The notes below the pieces were generated by a model that saw only the letters and a program-made list of their open reading frames with translations, did not search any database and was not told where the DNA came from. A DNA stretch of 64,000 nucleotides from Mixophyes australis (lineage: Eukaryota; Chordata; Amphibia; Anura; Limnodynastidae): positions 75,137,869 through 75,201,868 of the forward strand of contig JAVHZZ010000006.1 in the NCBI GenBank assembly GCA_036250195.1, written 5' to 3'. Of the stretch, positions 10,831-22,133 are shown one piece after another. Numbering within the stretch: the stretch's first letter is position 1; the number at the start of each line of letters is the position of its first letter. The position numbers and the translations under genes are program-made.

Positions 10831-11878
10831 GAGATCTGGCCCAGATAGAGAAGTACCTCCCTAACAACGTAACCTCCTACAATATGATGAACAAGAGAGT
10901 GTGATAGGTATAGTTAAATAAAATGAAATTTAAATCTAAGCAATTCGTTTTTGTTACTTAATTCAGCAATGCACAGACTCGGATATATAATAATACCAAG
11001 TAGTAGTTATACTTGCCCTTTAACCTCAACACTGATGTCATTAGTTACTGTATTGCTTTATTGGATAATGCCTGACAATTTGTGTAGAGAATGTTTGGGT
11101 AATGATAATATCTGATTCAACTGCCAGCATAATAAATATGGGATACAATAAAAACACGGCACACATTCTGGACACTGCATCGCAGTGTGTTTCAGTAATA
11201 GTGAAATCTAAGTTGCTATACCAGTCCTTTAATTACACACACTTCAAGTACAATCTTTAGCCAAGTACCCTGGTTTCCTGGCAACTTGTAGGAAGCATTT
11301 TTAATTTCCTTGTTTACTTGGGATTCTTTTCCTTTGTGTGCGCTGTCAGGGTGAGGGCTGGCCTCTTGTCTCTTTCTAAAACACCCTTATGATGTGTGGG
11401 CTTCATTCCAAACGCTCTATGTTTTGTGGTTTTCTGATGCCTTCCGATGGCCCCTTTTAAAGACAAAAAAACCCAACAGCTTGTCTCCGCTATATGGATC
11501 AATCTTTAAAATAATACTGACATCTGAGGCACCAAAGGTGTTAATTATTTTGCATGTAGGATTCACAGCTAAGAGTAGACATCTGCAGTGTGAAAAGTTT
11601 GAGGGGAAAACTACACATTATATGTGTCTTATAATACAATTCTATGCTCCATAGACAGACAAGGCCTTTTTATTATTAATTAAACCTGCACGCCGTTACG
11701 AAAGTAGAAAAATTGGAATATTTGACTTTGGCATATTGAACAGTCTGAATACTTGATTAAAACTGCACCTACATAAAGGGTATGCCCACTTTTCAAATAG
11801 TGCTTGCTGCCATCTTATTGGGCAGCTTTTGTAATCTACCTCAATACCATGGAAGGGCCTGCAGGATATTGTAAGCTA
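10831..11878. other. Unassigned sequence
   Basis: No recognisable element ends, RNA gene or coding motif. The plus-strand ORF 11394-11654 lacks any family signature. Confidence 0.45.
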
Positions 11879-11886
11879 CTCCAGAC

Positions 11887-12184
11887 CATACTTGCCAACC
11901 CTCCCGAAACGTCCGGGAGACCCCCGCATTTTGCGAGTCTTACGGACTCCCGGGAGAGTGTGGCAATGTCCCGGATTTGCCCACTTCCTATTGAAGTGGG
12001 CAGAATTAGGTCCCAAACGCCTCGATTCCCGGTTTGCCCCCCCCTTCCGCTGTCAAATGACGCGTTTGCATCATTACGTCACGGGGACAGGCCCAAAATG
12101 ACGCACATTTTGGAGCCCCGCTCCCATCACGCCCACCTCCCCCGCAGACTCCCGGAAACCAACATTTTAAAGTTGGTAAGTATG
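11887..12184 (+). mobile_element. CATACTTGCCAAC MITE, copy A, 8-bp duplication
   Basis: It begins CATACTTGCCAACCCTCCCG and ends GTTGGTAAGTATG. CTCCAGAC is present directly on both sides (11879-11886 and 12185-12192), an exact 8-bp target duplication as made by hAT-type transposases. The body is GC-rich with recurring CCCGGGAG, GACGC and GTGGGC motifs that read as partial inverted repeats. ORFs over it (11804-12220 and neighbours) are by-products of its GC content. Confidence 0.92.
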
Positions 12185-12192
12185 CTCCAGAC

Positions 12193-13229
12193 ACAGATGA
12201 AGGGTGCTGAATCCTGTTAATGGGATAATCTGACCAACTACTGTTAAGGGAATAAGTGGTATACAGTGAAGAATAATTAGAAAATGGGCACCCCTTAGTA
12301 AAGCATTTTACAGAGCCCTCCAGCTGTTTTGGTCACCGATTTTCATAAAATGTAAAATGGCATGTGGTTGTTTAATGATATATGAAAAAACATGTTGTAG
12401 TAGGATGTACAAAGCAGAAGATAACTGATTTAAAGTCAGCCTATGTCAGAGATCAAATGGTTACAAGCTGAAGAGTGTACTTTTCTTATGAATGGCTAGA
12501 CGTTTGGTTGCAGACTGAAATCACCATGCAAATCTACATAAGCAACAAAACAGGCATGTACGCTACGTAACTTACAAGCACACTGACAAATCTTTCTTTT
12601 TGTCTACCAGGTTAAAGATACTGACTGAAGTATGAATTCTACAATCTGGTACCATTCTATCATTGACTGGAGGAGTTATAGAACACCAAAGACCTTGTGT
12701 TGGATAACGAATACATTTTAAAATTGTACAATTACCAGGAATACAGAGTTACTTATTCACCTGTTGGAAAATCTACTTCGTGGAAATAAATGGCAGGAAT
12801 TATACTTTGCAAACAAAATATGAAGCTACAATCTAAGGATTCCTTGAATCTAACAACTGAACTGTGACTTGGCAACTGGCTCTATATTGCACTAGGTCAT
12901 GAACCCAAATTAGGAGGTCAATGTGCTCAATAAACAAAAATTCCTCTCACCTCAGGCAACAAACCATTTTTCAAATGAAAAGCACTATTACAGTAACAGT
13001 GTAGCAATTCACATACATTCTGAAGCGCTATCTGTACATTAATAAATATATTGAGAAATGTAAAAACAGTTTTCACTTTCAAGTTATTACTCTGCAAACA
13101 AAAAGAGGGATTCAGTATTTGGTCCTTTGTTTTAATGGAAACACAGCTAAATTTAATATAGGATATTATGAAATACTGAAATCAAACAATAAAAAACGTA
13201 TTTCACTAAATGACCCTTCAGGATTTCAC
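12193..13229. other. Unassigned AT-rich sequence
   Basis: Nothing assignable. A pyrimidine tract followed by CTACCAGGTTAAAG near 12598-12617 looks like a splice acceptor, but no exon-like reading frame follows it. Confidence 0.45.
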
Positions 13230-13232
13230 TTA

Positions 13233-13694
13233 TACCACTTTCATACTGCCGCCCCTGCAATATCCCGGGTTTTTGAAGCCGGGTTTTTGCAGGGTCTCGG
13301 AGCGTCCCAGCTCAGAAACACCATTCATACTGCACCTCGGACCCGGGAATTTCCTGGGTTGACCCCATTCATACTGCACAAGTCTGTGCCCTGGCAATTT
13401 GTGGGAGTCATCACCAGAGCACTTTTCATTGGCTGAAAGCTGGAATATGAAAAATCTCTCTCTCTCTCCTCCCTCTCCCCCTCCCTCCCCCTCTCCTCTG
13501 TCTCCCCCCTCTGTCTGTCTCCCCCCTCTGTCTGTCTCCCCCCTCTGTCTGTCTCCTCTCTCTCTCTCCCCTCGATAAATCCCGGGTTTAGACCTGGGAT
13601 TTTTCACTTGTACCATTCATACTGCACCAAGACCCGGGTCGTTTGAGCTCGCCTCGGGAAAAACCCGGGATTTTGGTGCAGTATGAATGGGGTA
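13233..13694. mobile_element. MITE with CATACTGC ends and internal CT tract
   Basis: The left end TACCACTTTCATACTGC and right end GCAGTATGAATGGGGTA are inverted repeats. TTA flanks both (13230-13232 and 13695-13697). Internally CATTCATACTGCAC-type motifs occur several times in direct orientation (about 13323, 13367 and 13613), together with CCCGGG palindromes. A CT-rich tract fills about 13457-13570. The minus-strand frame rich in RERE/GGDRG is translated from that tract and is not a gene. Confidence 0.75.
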
Positions 13695-13741
13695 TTACAC
13701 AAAATTCCCAGGTCTATATTACACAAAATTCCCAGGTCTAT
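13694..13741. repeat. 24-bp tandem duplication
   Basis: ATTACACAAAATTCCCAGGT plus CTAT occurs twice back to back at the right edge of the preceding MITE and includes its target base triplet. It probably arose by slippage after insertion. Confidence 0.9.
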
Positions 13742-14824
13742 AGTCAACGTCAGAAACCAGAAGTTCACTACAAGTTAATAAGTGGTTCTACAAGTAATTC
13801 TGTGTAGTAATAGTAAAAAGAAACATCATGCATGCATCGAAATACAGTAATGACATTGGTAGTGGATGTTTAAATCGCCGGTAACTACATTGTATACAAT
13901 GTGCTATAGAACTTTTCCTATCACTCTCAACAAACCCAGTGACGGAGTAGAGGTATAGCCCATAGGTCCTAGGTTGTGGCATGGAGACTTGCACTTTTAA
14001 GATAATCAATTTTACAAATACCAAGTAACAATACTTCTTCCTCAATGACTGTACATACAACCACTAAGATCTAGATCACACTTATTTGATGATAAAGTAG
14101 ATAAAACAGTTGATCAAAGTGATAACCATCATTTAATCTTATAGGAGTACACTAAAGATGCATACGATCATAGTAATGATTCTTGGTAATCCACTGCTGA
14201 GCAGTATTGTTCATTTATCACCTTTTCCTGCCAGTTTGACAAACAATGTTTATTGGGGCTCTGGTTCCTCTGGCAGAAGATGGGTTAATACGTGTGTGTT
14301 TTGAACATTCCTTGTAGTAAAGATGTGGCTCCGGAGAACATTTTGAAAATGTTATTCTTGGAGTCTAGAGCCTAAAATTCTGAGTTTTATGAGGATCCTA
14401 AAATGCTTAAGCACCCAAATAGGTCACTGTTGATTCAGTTTCTGCTTTCTACCATAATATTTGTATTGTGCATAGGAAGGGAAATTAGACCTTTTGAGTT
14501 GACAAAAATGAGAGATGAATATTAGACAATGCCATCTCTACTGGGAATTTACCCCATGTAGCCCATACAGAGCATTTGTCAACTGGACAGTATCCATGAA
14601 GAAGGGGATATAATCTCCCTCAGCCCACATGTTACTCAATGGAGCAGAGTTATACCTGCAAACCTGTCAAGAACCTCACTGCTAGACTTCACAACACTCT
14701 TACCATACTGATAATAGGCAGACTATTGTCCTGCTCCAACTACTTCTTTACAAATATATACAGTATTATATTGCGTAGAGAACAAATTATACCCACTTCT
14801 GTATGTGACAACAAGGTCTTTAAC
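13742..14824. other. Unassigned sequence
   Basis: No supported feature. ORF 13788-14060 (minus) has no recognisable motif. Confidence 0.45.
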
Positions 14825-14832
14825 ATTTTAAA

Positions 14833-15096
14833 CATACTTACCAACTTTACAATGTTGGTATCCGGGAGGCTGCGGGGGAGGTGGACGTCATGGGGGGTGG
14901 GCCTCCAATCTACGTCATTTTGGACCCGCCCCCGTGACATCATGACGCAAAACGCGTCATTTGACAGCGGGGGGCGGGGCCAAATGCCGCGATTCACCAG
15001 GAATCGCAGCGTTTGTAACCTAATTCTGCCCACTTCACTAGGAAGTGGGCAAAATGCGGGAGTCTCCCGGACATTCCAGGAGAGTTGGCAAGTATG
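14833..15096 (-). mobile_element. CATACTTGCCAAC MITE, copy B, 8-bp duplication
   Basis: It is inverted relative to copy A: the left end is CATACTTACCAACTTTACAA and the right end GAGAGTTGGCAAGTATG. ATTTTAAA flanks both sides exactly (14825-14832 and 15097-15104). It shares AATGACGCG-, GTGGGCA- and CTCCCGGAC-type blocks with copy A. The ORFs at 14639-15097 and 14740-15033 are by-products. Confidence 0.92.
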
Positions 15097-15104
15097 ATTT
15101 TAAA

Positions 15105-17010
15105 CAATTTGTGTGGCTGCCAGAATAATTTATAACATTGCAGGCCACAACATTTCAATTTAAAATCCAGCCATCAATGTAGCCTGTTACCATAGAATGA
15201 AACACAAGGCTGACATTTACATGGATTTAAAAAAACACTGATACAAGTTTTAGCATTATACAGTAATTCTTCTGTATGGAAAGTTGGAAACCTGAATGAA
15301 AACTTACAAAACGTCCCTTACCACTTAACACAAAAACTACATTAATTCCATTAAAAGTCACTTGATTTATAATTCTGCCACTTTTGGCCTGTGTTTTAAG
15401 CTGGAGTTATAAAGAAAAGCACTATACTTCTCTCCATGGGTAGTATAGGGCTATATGCACCCAAAGAGCCATTTACTGGACAATAAGGAGTATAGACAGA
15501 CTGGTACTCCCCTTATGGATAGACCACGTTCAGTCAGTATAATTGTTAATACAGGGATCTGACTTGTAAACCACTCTGCAGATTCATGCTAAGGAGAAGA
15601 TGATATTTAAAAGCAAACTGACACCCTCCAAATTACAAAGAACATCCAACTTCAAATTTCAGTTTGTAACATAATATGATAAAGAACACATTTATTAGCT
15701 AGATTGCTAGAGACTAAGGCACAAGCTGTCCAGTCTCATCCCTGGCCCACCTAGTCACATCTCATTTTACCAAGACCATGCCCAAAATTGGTAAGCCCCA
15801 TCTGGACTCCAATAATTGGAGGTATTTTACATGGATATACACATACACTCACAGGCACGCAAGTTCCAATAGTTCATGTCTGAGTATATTTGTCTAATTA
15901 AGCAAAGACAACATATTTAAGGGGCTTAGAGCACAGCACTGGTATGAACGTATCAAGAACTGTTTCATGCATGACTGTGTCATGGTTGTAACAACAAGAG
16001 GCCACCAGCAATTAACATCAACCCAAAGGCGGTCCTGTGGCTGGAAAAAGATCATTGATGAAAGTAGTAACAGAAGCCTATACCACTTGTGCAGAGTATC
16101 GGGGGCTTACAGATATCTGTATATATTCAATTGTATATTTAAATTGTTTTAAAGTTCTCTTTCAATTATATTCCTAAAGACAACTACGAGTGGAAATTCA
16201 CTCCTTACACTGGCGGCCCAGGCGACCGGAATATATGTGACATTCATACTCTGGGGACTTCTATCACAGTGGAAGATAGTTCTATTAATTCTTTATCATG
16301 GTAAAATAATCAACTTTTTACCATCAAATAGTCTTTTTGAAGAATTACCATGTAAAATTTGTGAAGAGTTTCTTATTGTTGATATTTTTATTAAAATTAA
16401 TTGAGATTTAAAATTTGAGGTTTCAGTTTTGCACTATTTTTAACAATTACACTCATGAATAACACCTCAGAGGCAGTCCTGAGAAGTAGTTTTTGTGGAA
16501 AATGTGTTATCTCTATTTTTTTAAAAAATGTTGTACACTCCCCACTTTACCACAAAAAAAGGACCGGAATGTCTCAATGGTTACCGCAGTTCCCACACCT
16601 ACAACTAGCGATCGTGAGAGACCCCCTTCTATTCTACATGCCAATCACACTCTGAATACAAGTATGTAATATGAAATGTTCTTTAGGCTATTTTATAGGG
16701 AACATTGTCATTCTCCAGGTCCTATAGCAAAGCATTGAAAAATAATCCAAACTGCCCGAAATGTGGCAACCGAAATGCATCTCTGTGACATTGTCTCTGG
16801 AACTGCCCACATATCAGAAGGTTTGGGATACAGATTAGAAACTATACTGTGGCTTTTTTCCTTTATTCCCAGAATGACACAAATGAGGAACCCCAAACAC
16901 TACATGTAAATTTTTGAAAGGTAGTAAAAAAAAACCAAAAAACGTTTCTCATATTTTCAGCGACAGCCAAGATATGCATATTACAAGTCTGGCTACAGAA
17001 CAATTCACTA
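15105..17010. other. Unassigned AT-rich sequence
   Basis: About 1.9 kb with no recognisable repeat ends or coding motifs. ORFs of 60-66 codons here are scattered and featureless. Confidence 0.45.
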
Positions 17011-17018
17011 ACATTATT

Positions 17019-17269
17019 GATACTTGACAAAATGCAGAACTTTTAGATCTCCCGGAATGTGGGAGGAGACATGGTGATGCTGGTGACACAGTGGCCCCGC
17101 CCCCTGCAATGTAATGCCACAATTCATGGCATTGCACAGCAGTGGGCAGGGCATGATGACACAAATCGCGTCATTAAGCCACACCCCTGCCCGGGATCTG
17201 GGAGGGTGCCTACTACTCTTCCGTGAGAACGCCCGGAAATCCAGGAGCCTCCTAGTTTAGGGAAGTATG
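17019..17269. mobile_element. CATACTTGCCAAC MITE, copy C, decayed
   Basis: The ends are GATACTTGACAA and GGAAGTATG. The flanks ACATTATT (17011-17018) and ATATTAAT (17270-17277) agree at 6 of 8 positions. The body keeps TCTCCCGGAATGT, GGCCCCGCCCC and AATCGCGTCATT blocks of the family. This is the most diverged of the five copies. Confidence 0.75.
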
Positions 17270-17277
17270 ATATTAAT

Positions 17278-18086
17278 GTTATTCGAAGATAAACTAAGGA
17301 GAATCAAGCAAGACATTTCTTTGGAGCATGGGAAGAGTTACATAAGCCAACTCTTAAAATAAATAAAAATGTAAAATGTAAAAGTACTTCTACTATACAA
17401 AGTGGTACGAAACCAGAATCCTATTGGAGGATCCACCCATAGATCTCTAAAGAGAATATTCATGTAGACTTGAAGTTATCATGAGGACAGAAGCCACACT
17501 GGAGCATTACACTCCTCCTGCAGGAGCCTATTAGACATATGGTTGTTTTCTTCTTCTGTTTCTTTTTCCCCATCCCCATGTTACCCCTCCCACTGATGTC
17601 TGATTTAATATGAAAACGCACAAATAGAAGGATTCCCTACTTCACCATGATAATCTTTTCCTGTCCGTTAAGATGTTTGATTAAAAAATATCTTTGTGTT
17701 CCCCTATTTAGCTAACTTTTTCCCCCTCTGTACCCCTTTGATTCAATTCAATAAAGGTGATTGTGGGGAAAAAAAACAATTCCACCCGTAGAATAATACC
17801 CTAGGTATATATTTCTTGGCATTTTATAAACTGATTCAATACCCCCCCCCCCCCCTCCCCCACCTAAACTGTCAAAATCTAATGTATTCTCATGTCTATG
17901 GACACCCCTGTGAGGAGGGTGAGTGGAGTCCATACTAGACTGGTGAATGTGTATCCATATGGACTATTCTTTGTATTTGTCCACAAATAATCTCCTTTGT
18001 GTGATACTTCATTATTTTAGTACCTGAGATACTGTAAGATAAATTGTACCAAACTCATTCTCTACAGATTTGGATAAAGCATCATT
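17278..18086. other. Unassigned sequence with a poly-C run
   Basis: There is a C-run of about 15 at 17842. Nothing else assignable. The minus-strand frame at 17748-17933 with a glycine run is the translation of this C-run. Confidence 0.5.
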
Positions 18087-18430
18087 GGGCAGCACGGTGG
18101 CTTAGTGGTTAGCACTTCTGCCTCACAGCGCTGGGGTCATGAGTTCAATTCCCAACCATGGCCTTATCTGTGTGGAGTTTGTATATTCTCCCCGTGTTTG
18201 CGTGGGTTCCCTCCGGGGGCTCCGGTTTCCTCCCACACTCCAAAAACATACTAGTAGGTTAATTAGCTGCTATCAAAATTGACCCTAGTCTCTCTCTTTC
18301 TGTCGTCTGTGTGTGTATGTTAGGGAATTTAAACTGTAAGCTCCAATGGGGCAGGGACTGATGTGAATGAGTTCTCTGTACATCGCTGTGGAATCAGTAG
18401 CGCTATATAAATAAATGGTGATGATGATGT
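18087..18430 (+). mobile_element. tRNA-derived SINE, full length
   Basis: The 5' end is tRNA-like: GGGCAGCACGGTGGCTTAGT holds an A box (TGGCTTAGTGG) and GAGTTCAATTCCC a B box, the internal RNA polymerase III promoter. A middle part follows (GTGTGGAGTTTGTATATTCT..., CTCCGGTTTCCTCCCAC). The 3' part is GTAAGCTCCAATGGGGCAGG through GCGCTATATAAATAAA, ending in a (GAT)n-like tail. Other copies: 23184-23384 (-), 39851-39977 (+), 51129-51426 (-) and 57814-58170 (+). The middle domain resembles one common in fish and amphibian SINEs (recalled, not searched). The 3' part resembles the LINE ends at 51427-51680, which suggests that LINE as mobiliser. Confidence 0.9.
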
Positions 18431-18498
18431 GGATGCACAAATCTATTACATACGGTTTAAAAATTCACAATTATATAACAAATATATTTCCAATATAA

Positions 18499-18719
18499 GG
18501 GGGGTATTCAATTGTTAGCGTTAACGTAAAAAAACGAGCGCTCAAAAAATATTACATTTATACGGTAATATTGCGCGAGAAAAGTGTTAATACGGTAGTT
18601 TACTCGCGGAATTTCAGCTCGCTGCTCCCGCTGAAATTCCGCGAGTAATTACCGTATTAACGCTAAGATTTTTTGAGCGCTCGTTTTTTTCCGTTAACGC
18701 TAACAATTGAATACCCCCC
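18499..18719. mobile_element. Foldback MITE, TAA target duplication
   Basis: It is 221 bp and self-complementary, from GGGGGGTATTCAATTGTTAG to CTAACAATTGAATACCCCCC. TAA flanks both ends (18496-18498 and 18720-18722). Long inner arms contain GAGCGCTC, ACGGTAATATTGCGCGAG-like and CGCGGAATTTCAGC segments. TAA is the classic PIF/Harbinger target, so that origin is likely, though no transposase for it is seen here. Confidence 0.92.
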
Positions 18720-18722
18720 TAA

Positions 18723-19299
18723 GAGTCATATAATAGATTTGTGGGCATGGACAAATAATTGTCAAATTTAACAAAGGTTATGAACATATTATATTCCTTT
18801 ACTTGTTACAAGTGTGTTTACATGCATGCTACAATCATTTCACATAAGCATGTTCATTAATTTATAGTTCTGCTCGACGGGAGGTCTCTGTCCTCCCTAA
18901 GCGTACCTTAGCACACCTGTGTTACGCTTTGACAAAACATGTAAATAACTCAGTGAATATCATGTTAGAACATTTTAATAACAAATTTTGGTATTCTTTA
19001 GGAAGATATGTTTGTGAATTCCAATGATAATATGTATGTTATGTTATCATCAATGAGGCATGAGGCACTGTGTGCCGCGTATCAATGATTTCAATACTTT
19101 GTATTCCGAATAACAGCTGCCTTCCCTGAGTTTAACTGACACATCCACTTCAAGTTTTAATTAGAATGAAAGTATGGCCTTTGGTAAAGTAAGTAAGCTA
19201 CATAAAAGCATTCAGTCACACAGTCCCAAGGGTTACACAAGATGTAAATACTGTCTGCAGTAATTGGTTTTATTAGTGTGAATCACTCAATGTCTGTAT
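18723..19299. other. Unassigned sequence
   Basis: Nothing assignable. Confidence 0.4.
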
Positions 19300-19690
19300 T
19301 GCTATTTCTCATAATTCTCTGCTTTCACCCAGGCAGTGACGTGAGGTTTCCACACAGTTGATTTGTCAAAGTGTGCAAAGGTTTTGGTAACACGTGCTGT
19401 GCAGACCTGGGAGGCTTTTTATTAGTTTACTTTTCGCGAAGTCAAATATTAGTCGTCGGTTGGCCATTCTCTGATTTTTCACTCTTGCTTTTGTGCGTTC
19501 CTCCACGCCTGGCGCCTTGAGCCTCAGATAAGAGTGTGCGAGGAGGTGGGAGGGAGCACTACATAAAAGGTTTCTAGCTCTTTCTACCTTTCCAGAACAC
19601 CTGAACCACCTCCTGTATTGTACTAAATAAACAAAGCAGAACAGAGTGCAAAGAGCTGTAAACATCAAGCTGCACTGTGTGTAAGATTTC
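19300..19690 (+). promoter_or_regulatory. Weak candidate RNA polymerase II promoter
   Basis: Seen: TGACGTGAGG (CRE-like) near 19337, TCAGATAAGAG (a GATA-type core) near 19525, and CTACATAAAAGGT near 19559, a plausible TATA box. A short GC-richer leader follows, with a 52-codon ORF at 19695-19853. No recognised transposon ends surround it. The combination stands out from the neighbouring AT-rich DNA, but each motif is short enough to occur by chance. No gene could be named and no conserved exon was identified downstream. Confidence 0.2.
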
Positions 19691-19694
19691 TCAA

Positions 19695-19853
19695 ATGATG
19701 AATCAGATGACTTTGTCAATACTCTGCACAAACTCTGACAGCCTATGGGGACTGATGGTCCTGATTCTCTACCTCTTCAGATATACTCTGCAACACTCTG
19801 CAGCTAAAGTACTCTTAGAAGCACAGTTTCGTCCTGGAAAGTATTTGGATTAA
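19695..19853 (+). CDS. Small hypothetical ORF, 52 codons
   Basis: It starts with two adjacent ATG codons, MMNQMTLSILCTNSD, then a hydrophobic stretch LWGLMVLILYLF (about residues 18-29), and ends at TAA (19851-19853). It lies about 130 bp downstream of the TATA-like box. It is not recognised as any known family and may be chance, since at this length open frames are common. It is listed only because of its position after a promoter-like segment. It could instead be part of a longer first exon. Confidence 0.15.
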   Translation: MMNQMTLSILCTNSDSLWGLMVLILYLFRYTLQHSAAKVLLEAQFRPGKYLD

Positions 19854-20862
19854 ATTATGTCTAAAAAAAAGTAAACCTAAGTTGACTTTTACTTCTGCCT
19901 CATGGCAATGCACATAACCTTTAGAATATGCACAATGAAAAAAAAATATATATTTCAGTTATATAAATATCATTGTTGATAACTGGACTGTGCTGGAATT
20001 TCTAGCTCTGCAACAGCTGCTCAGCCATACTTTGCCTTAGGATGACTGATGGATAATTTCCTTTAAAACCAAAACATGTGGTAGGCAAGCAGCGCCCTTT
20101 ACAGTTCCAGCTACACGGGCTTTGCCCCTCATCAATAGCTCCCTTTCATGGCCCATTCTCTGTCCATGGTACTGATAGGGGTGCTTAAACATGCAAGATT
20201 CTCTTACCAACTGCTAAGCTCCATTCCCCTAAACCACCCCTATAATAACCCCTATGAGAGAGCAGTGGACACATAGGTAAATGGTCTTATGTTTTACATC
20301 TTTCTTCTTACATGTTTTCCTTCCTAAATCAAAGTGCACCACGTGTGAGACCCTTTACAGTTCGAGACACCGTATGCTATCTAATACAGTGGTTTGACAT
20401 ATGTGCAGCTTCATATTAAGAGGGGGAAATCTGCAAAGGTAAACACACATCCCTTACCTAAGAGCTACAAGGAACGATTAATTAAAAATACCAAGCTCTA
20501 AAAATGTTTGCCTAATTTTTAATAGTAATAGATTGTGTGTATTTGTTGCATTTAATTCTAGACACTTTATATTGGCGGAATATATGAATTTATGTTCTCT
20601 CACATTAACAGATTTTTTTTTTACTAAACTGAAATATGTTATTTCTTAGTGACCAATGTGCAGCACATGTACTAAGAGTTAGGGGTCAGGGCCAAAACGT
20701 AGGTGGTAACAAGCCCCAAGAAAAAAAAATACCCACCTGTGCTGCCTATGAATTGTTTCCCAGTGCCAGCCCGATAGCAGCAATAAGCCTGTACTAAGCT
20801 TACTCTACCTAGATAAGACTTTGATCAGGTCTCTCGGCAAGACTAAGAGCTCTGTAGTATTA
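19854..20862. other. Unassigned sequence
   Basis: No supported feature. Confidence 0.4.
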
Positions 20863-20870
20863 TATGTGAG

Positions 20871-21223
20871 CAGAGCTGGATTAAAGGAATGGAGGCCCCT
20901 GGGCTAATGGGGCCCCCGTGAGCCCCCCCCGCCCCCGTGAGCTGCACCCTCCCGTGAGCCGCCAGCCGCACCCCATCCCAAGGGCTTACCTATTTCTGTT
21001 GTCCTTACTGAGGAGATCTCGTGGGAGTGAAATTCACAAGATCTCCTCAGTAAGCAGATTACTGAGCGCCGCGGAAAGATTACAGTGACAGTGCTCAGCG
21101 GCATTGATCGTTCAGGGGCGCCCCCGCACCAATCATTAATGGCGCTGAGCACTGTCAAGGGCCCCTGGATGTCCGAGGCCCCTGGGCTGTAGCCCAGTTA
21201 GACCTCGGGTTAATCCGGCCCTG
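20871..21223. mobile_element. Non-autonomous hAT element, 8-bp duplication TATGTGAG
   Basis: The left end is CAGAGCTGGATTAAAGGA and the right end GGGTTAATCCGGCCCTG. TATGTGAG is exact on both sides (20863-20870 and 21224-21231). At 353 bp it has no coding capacity. GAGGCCCCTGGGC near the left end is repeated inverted and direct near the right end. An internal hairpin is formed by CTTACTGAGGAGATCTCGTG and AAGATCTCCTCAGTAAG around 21005-21053. The minus-strand ORF 20904-21158 is a by-product. Confidence 0.92.
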
Positions 21224-21231
21224 TATGTGAG

Positions 21232-21980
21232 TGACAGTCTGGCATCGAATTAGAGTGCAGCAGATTCATTCACTGTGTCTCCCCAGTGACTCAACTGTGC
21301 AGTGAGAGACCCACCTTTGACAGACAACGCATGCGGCCAGGGCAGTAGAAGGGAGAGCAGGGACGGCTGGGCATCCCCTGAAGACTGGGCGTCAGGGTGT
21401 GTTTTCCAGTCGTCATAGCGATTCTACAATGTAGAAGCCTTTGTAAACTACATTGTACATCGCTGCATACTTACATTACCCCCTTAACAGCAGCGATAAC
21501 ACCGTCACGTTTCTCAGTGACGTCATTTAGAGGTACCGGCTTCTTCCTACATCGCGATTGGTTGAAGTCGCATTTGACAACCTTCGGCATTGATAGTGCG
21601 TCGGGAAGGAGACGTTCGTCATGAAGATGTTGGGGTAAGTGTTGTCGGGGTAGTCAGCATCGATATGTTGACTACCACTGGCCATAGCGACCTTGCGCCC
21701 AGATTTTGTCAAGCTTTTGTTTAAGATTAAATCATAAGAATTGATACAATGTTATGTGGATTTGTACAGGTAGCTTATTTTCTTCATTCCTATAAGTAGG
21801 ACTGGAGAAGACCAATTACTGCAAAACGCAATTACCAATGATATGGAGAAAGTCTGCTCAAAATATAACAGCAGAACATACAGTAATATACAAAAGCTCT
21901 TTATTTCTGCTAATTGAAACTGGTATTATCAATCAACTGCTACCAATTTGTAAATGTTTTCTTAGATTTTGCTGTACCAT
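21232..21980. other. Unassigned, GC-richer segment with a small hairpin
   Basis: The stretch from 21310 to 21700 is richer in CpG than its surroundings. GTAGTCAGCATCGATATGTT and its partner GACTAC form a short hairpin near 21650. CpG clustering could mean a young repeat or a regulatory island; neither can be shown. Confidence 0.35.
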
Positions 21981-21986
21981 CCAGAC

Positions 21987-22133
21987 CAGGCTTGGCTAAC
22001 CTGTGGCACTCCAGGTGTTGTGAAACTACAAGTCCCAGCATACCCTTCCAGCAATAAGCTGCTATATATTGACAAAGCATGCTGGGGCTTGTAGTTTCAC
22101 AACACCTGGAGTGCCACAGGTTAGCCAAGCCTG
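21987..22133. mobile_element. Foldback MITE, CAGGCTTGGCTAACC ends
   Basis: 147 bp with arms of about 57 bp. It starts CAGGCTTGGCTAACCTGTGG and ends with its complement, and the arms carry TTGTGAAACTACAAGTCCCA. The family with this inner sequence is common in frogs (recalled). The target duplication is uncertain: GCTGTACC lies 8 bp left of the arm and ACTGTACC directly right, so the true left boundary may be about 21979. Confidence 0.85.

Noticed and set aside
11804..12220. 138-codon plus-strand ORF
   Set aside because: It lies over MITE copy A, whose GC-rich body is stop-poor. The other copies give unrelated frames.
12598..12617. Splice acceptor of a host exon
   Set aside because: A pyrimidine tract plus CAG is common by chance and the following sequence has no long open frame or conserved motif.
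13230..13616. Arg/Glu/Gly-rich 128-codon minus-strand frame
   Set aside because: Translation of the CT-rich tract inside a MITE.
14639..15097. 152-codon plus-strand ORF
   Set aside because: Its second half is MITE copy B and its first half has no recognisable motif; the frame ends at the MITE border.
18087..18160. tRNA gene
   Set aside because: A and B boxes are present, but the cloverleaf is degenerate and the sequence continues into a SINE body with four other copies here.
19366..19731. 121-codon minus-strand ORF with a hydrophobic stretch
   Set aside because: It has no recognised domain and runs antisense to the promoter-like motifs. Kept only as background for the plus-strand signal there.
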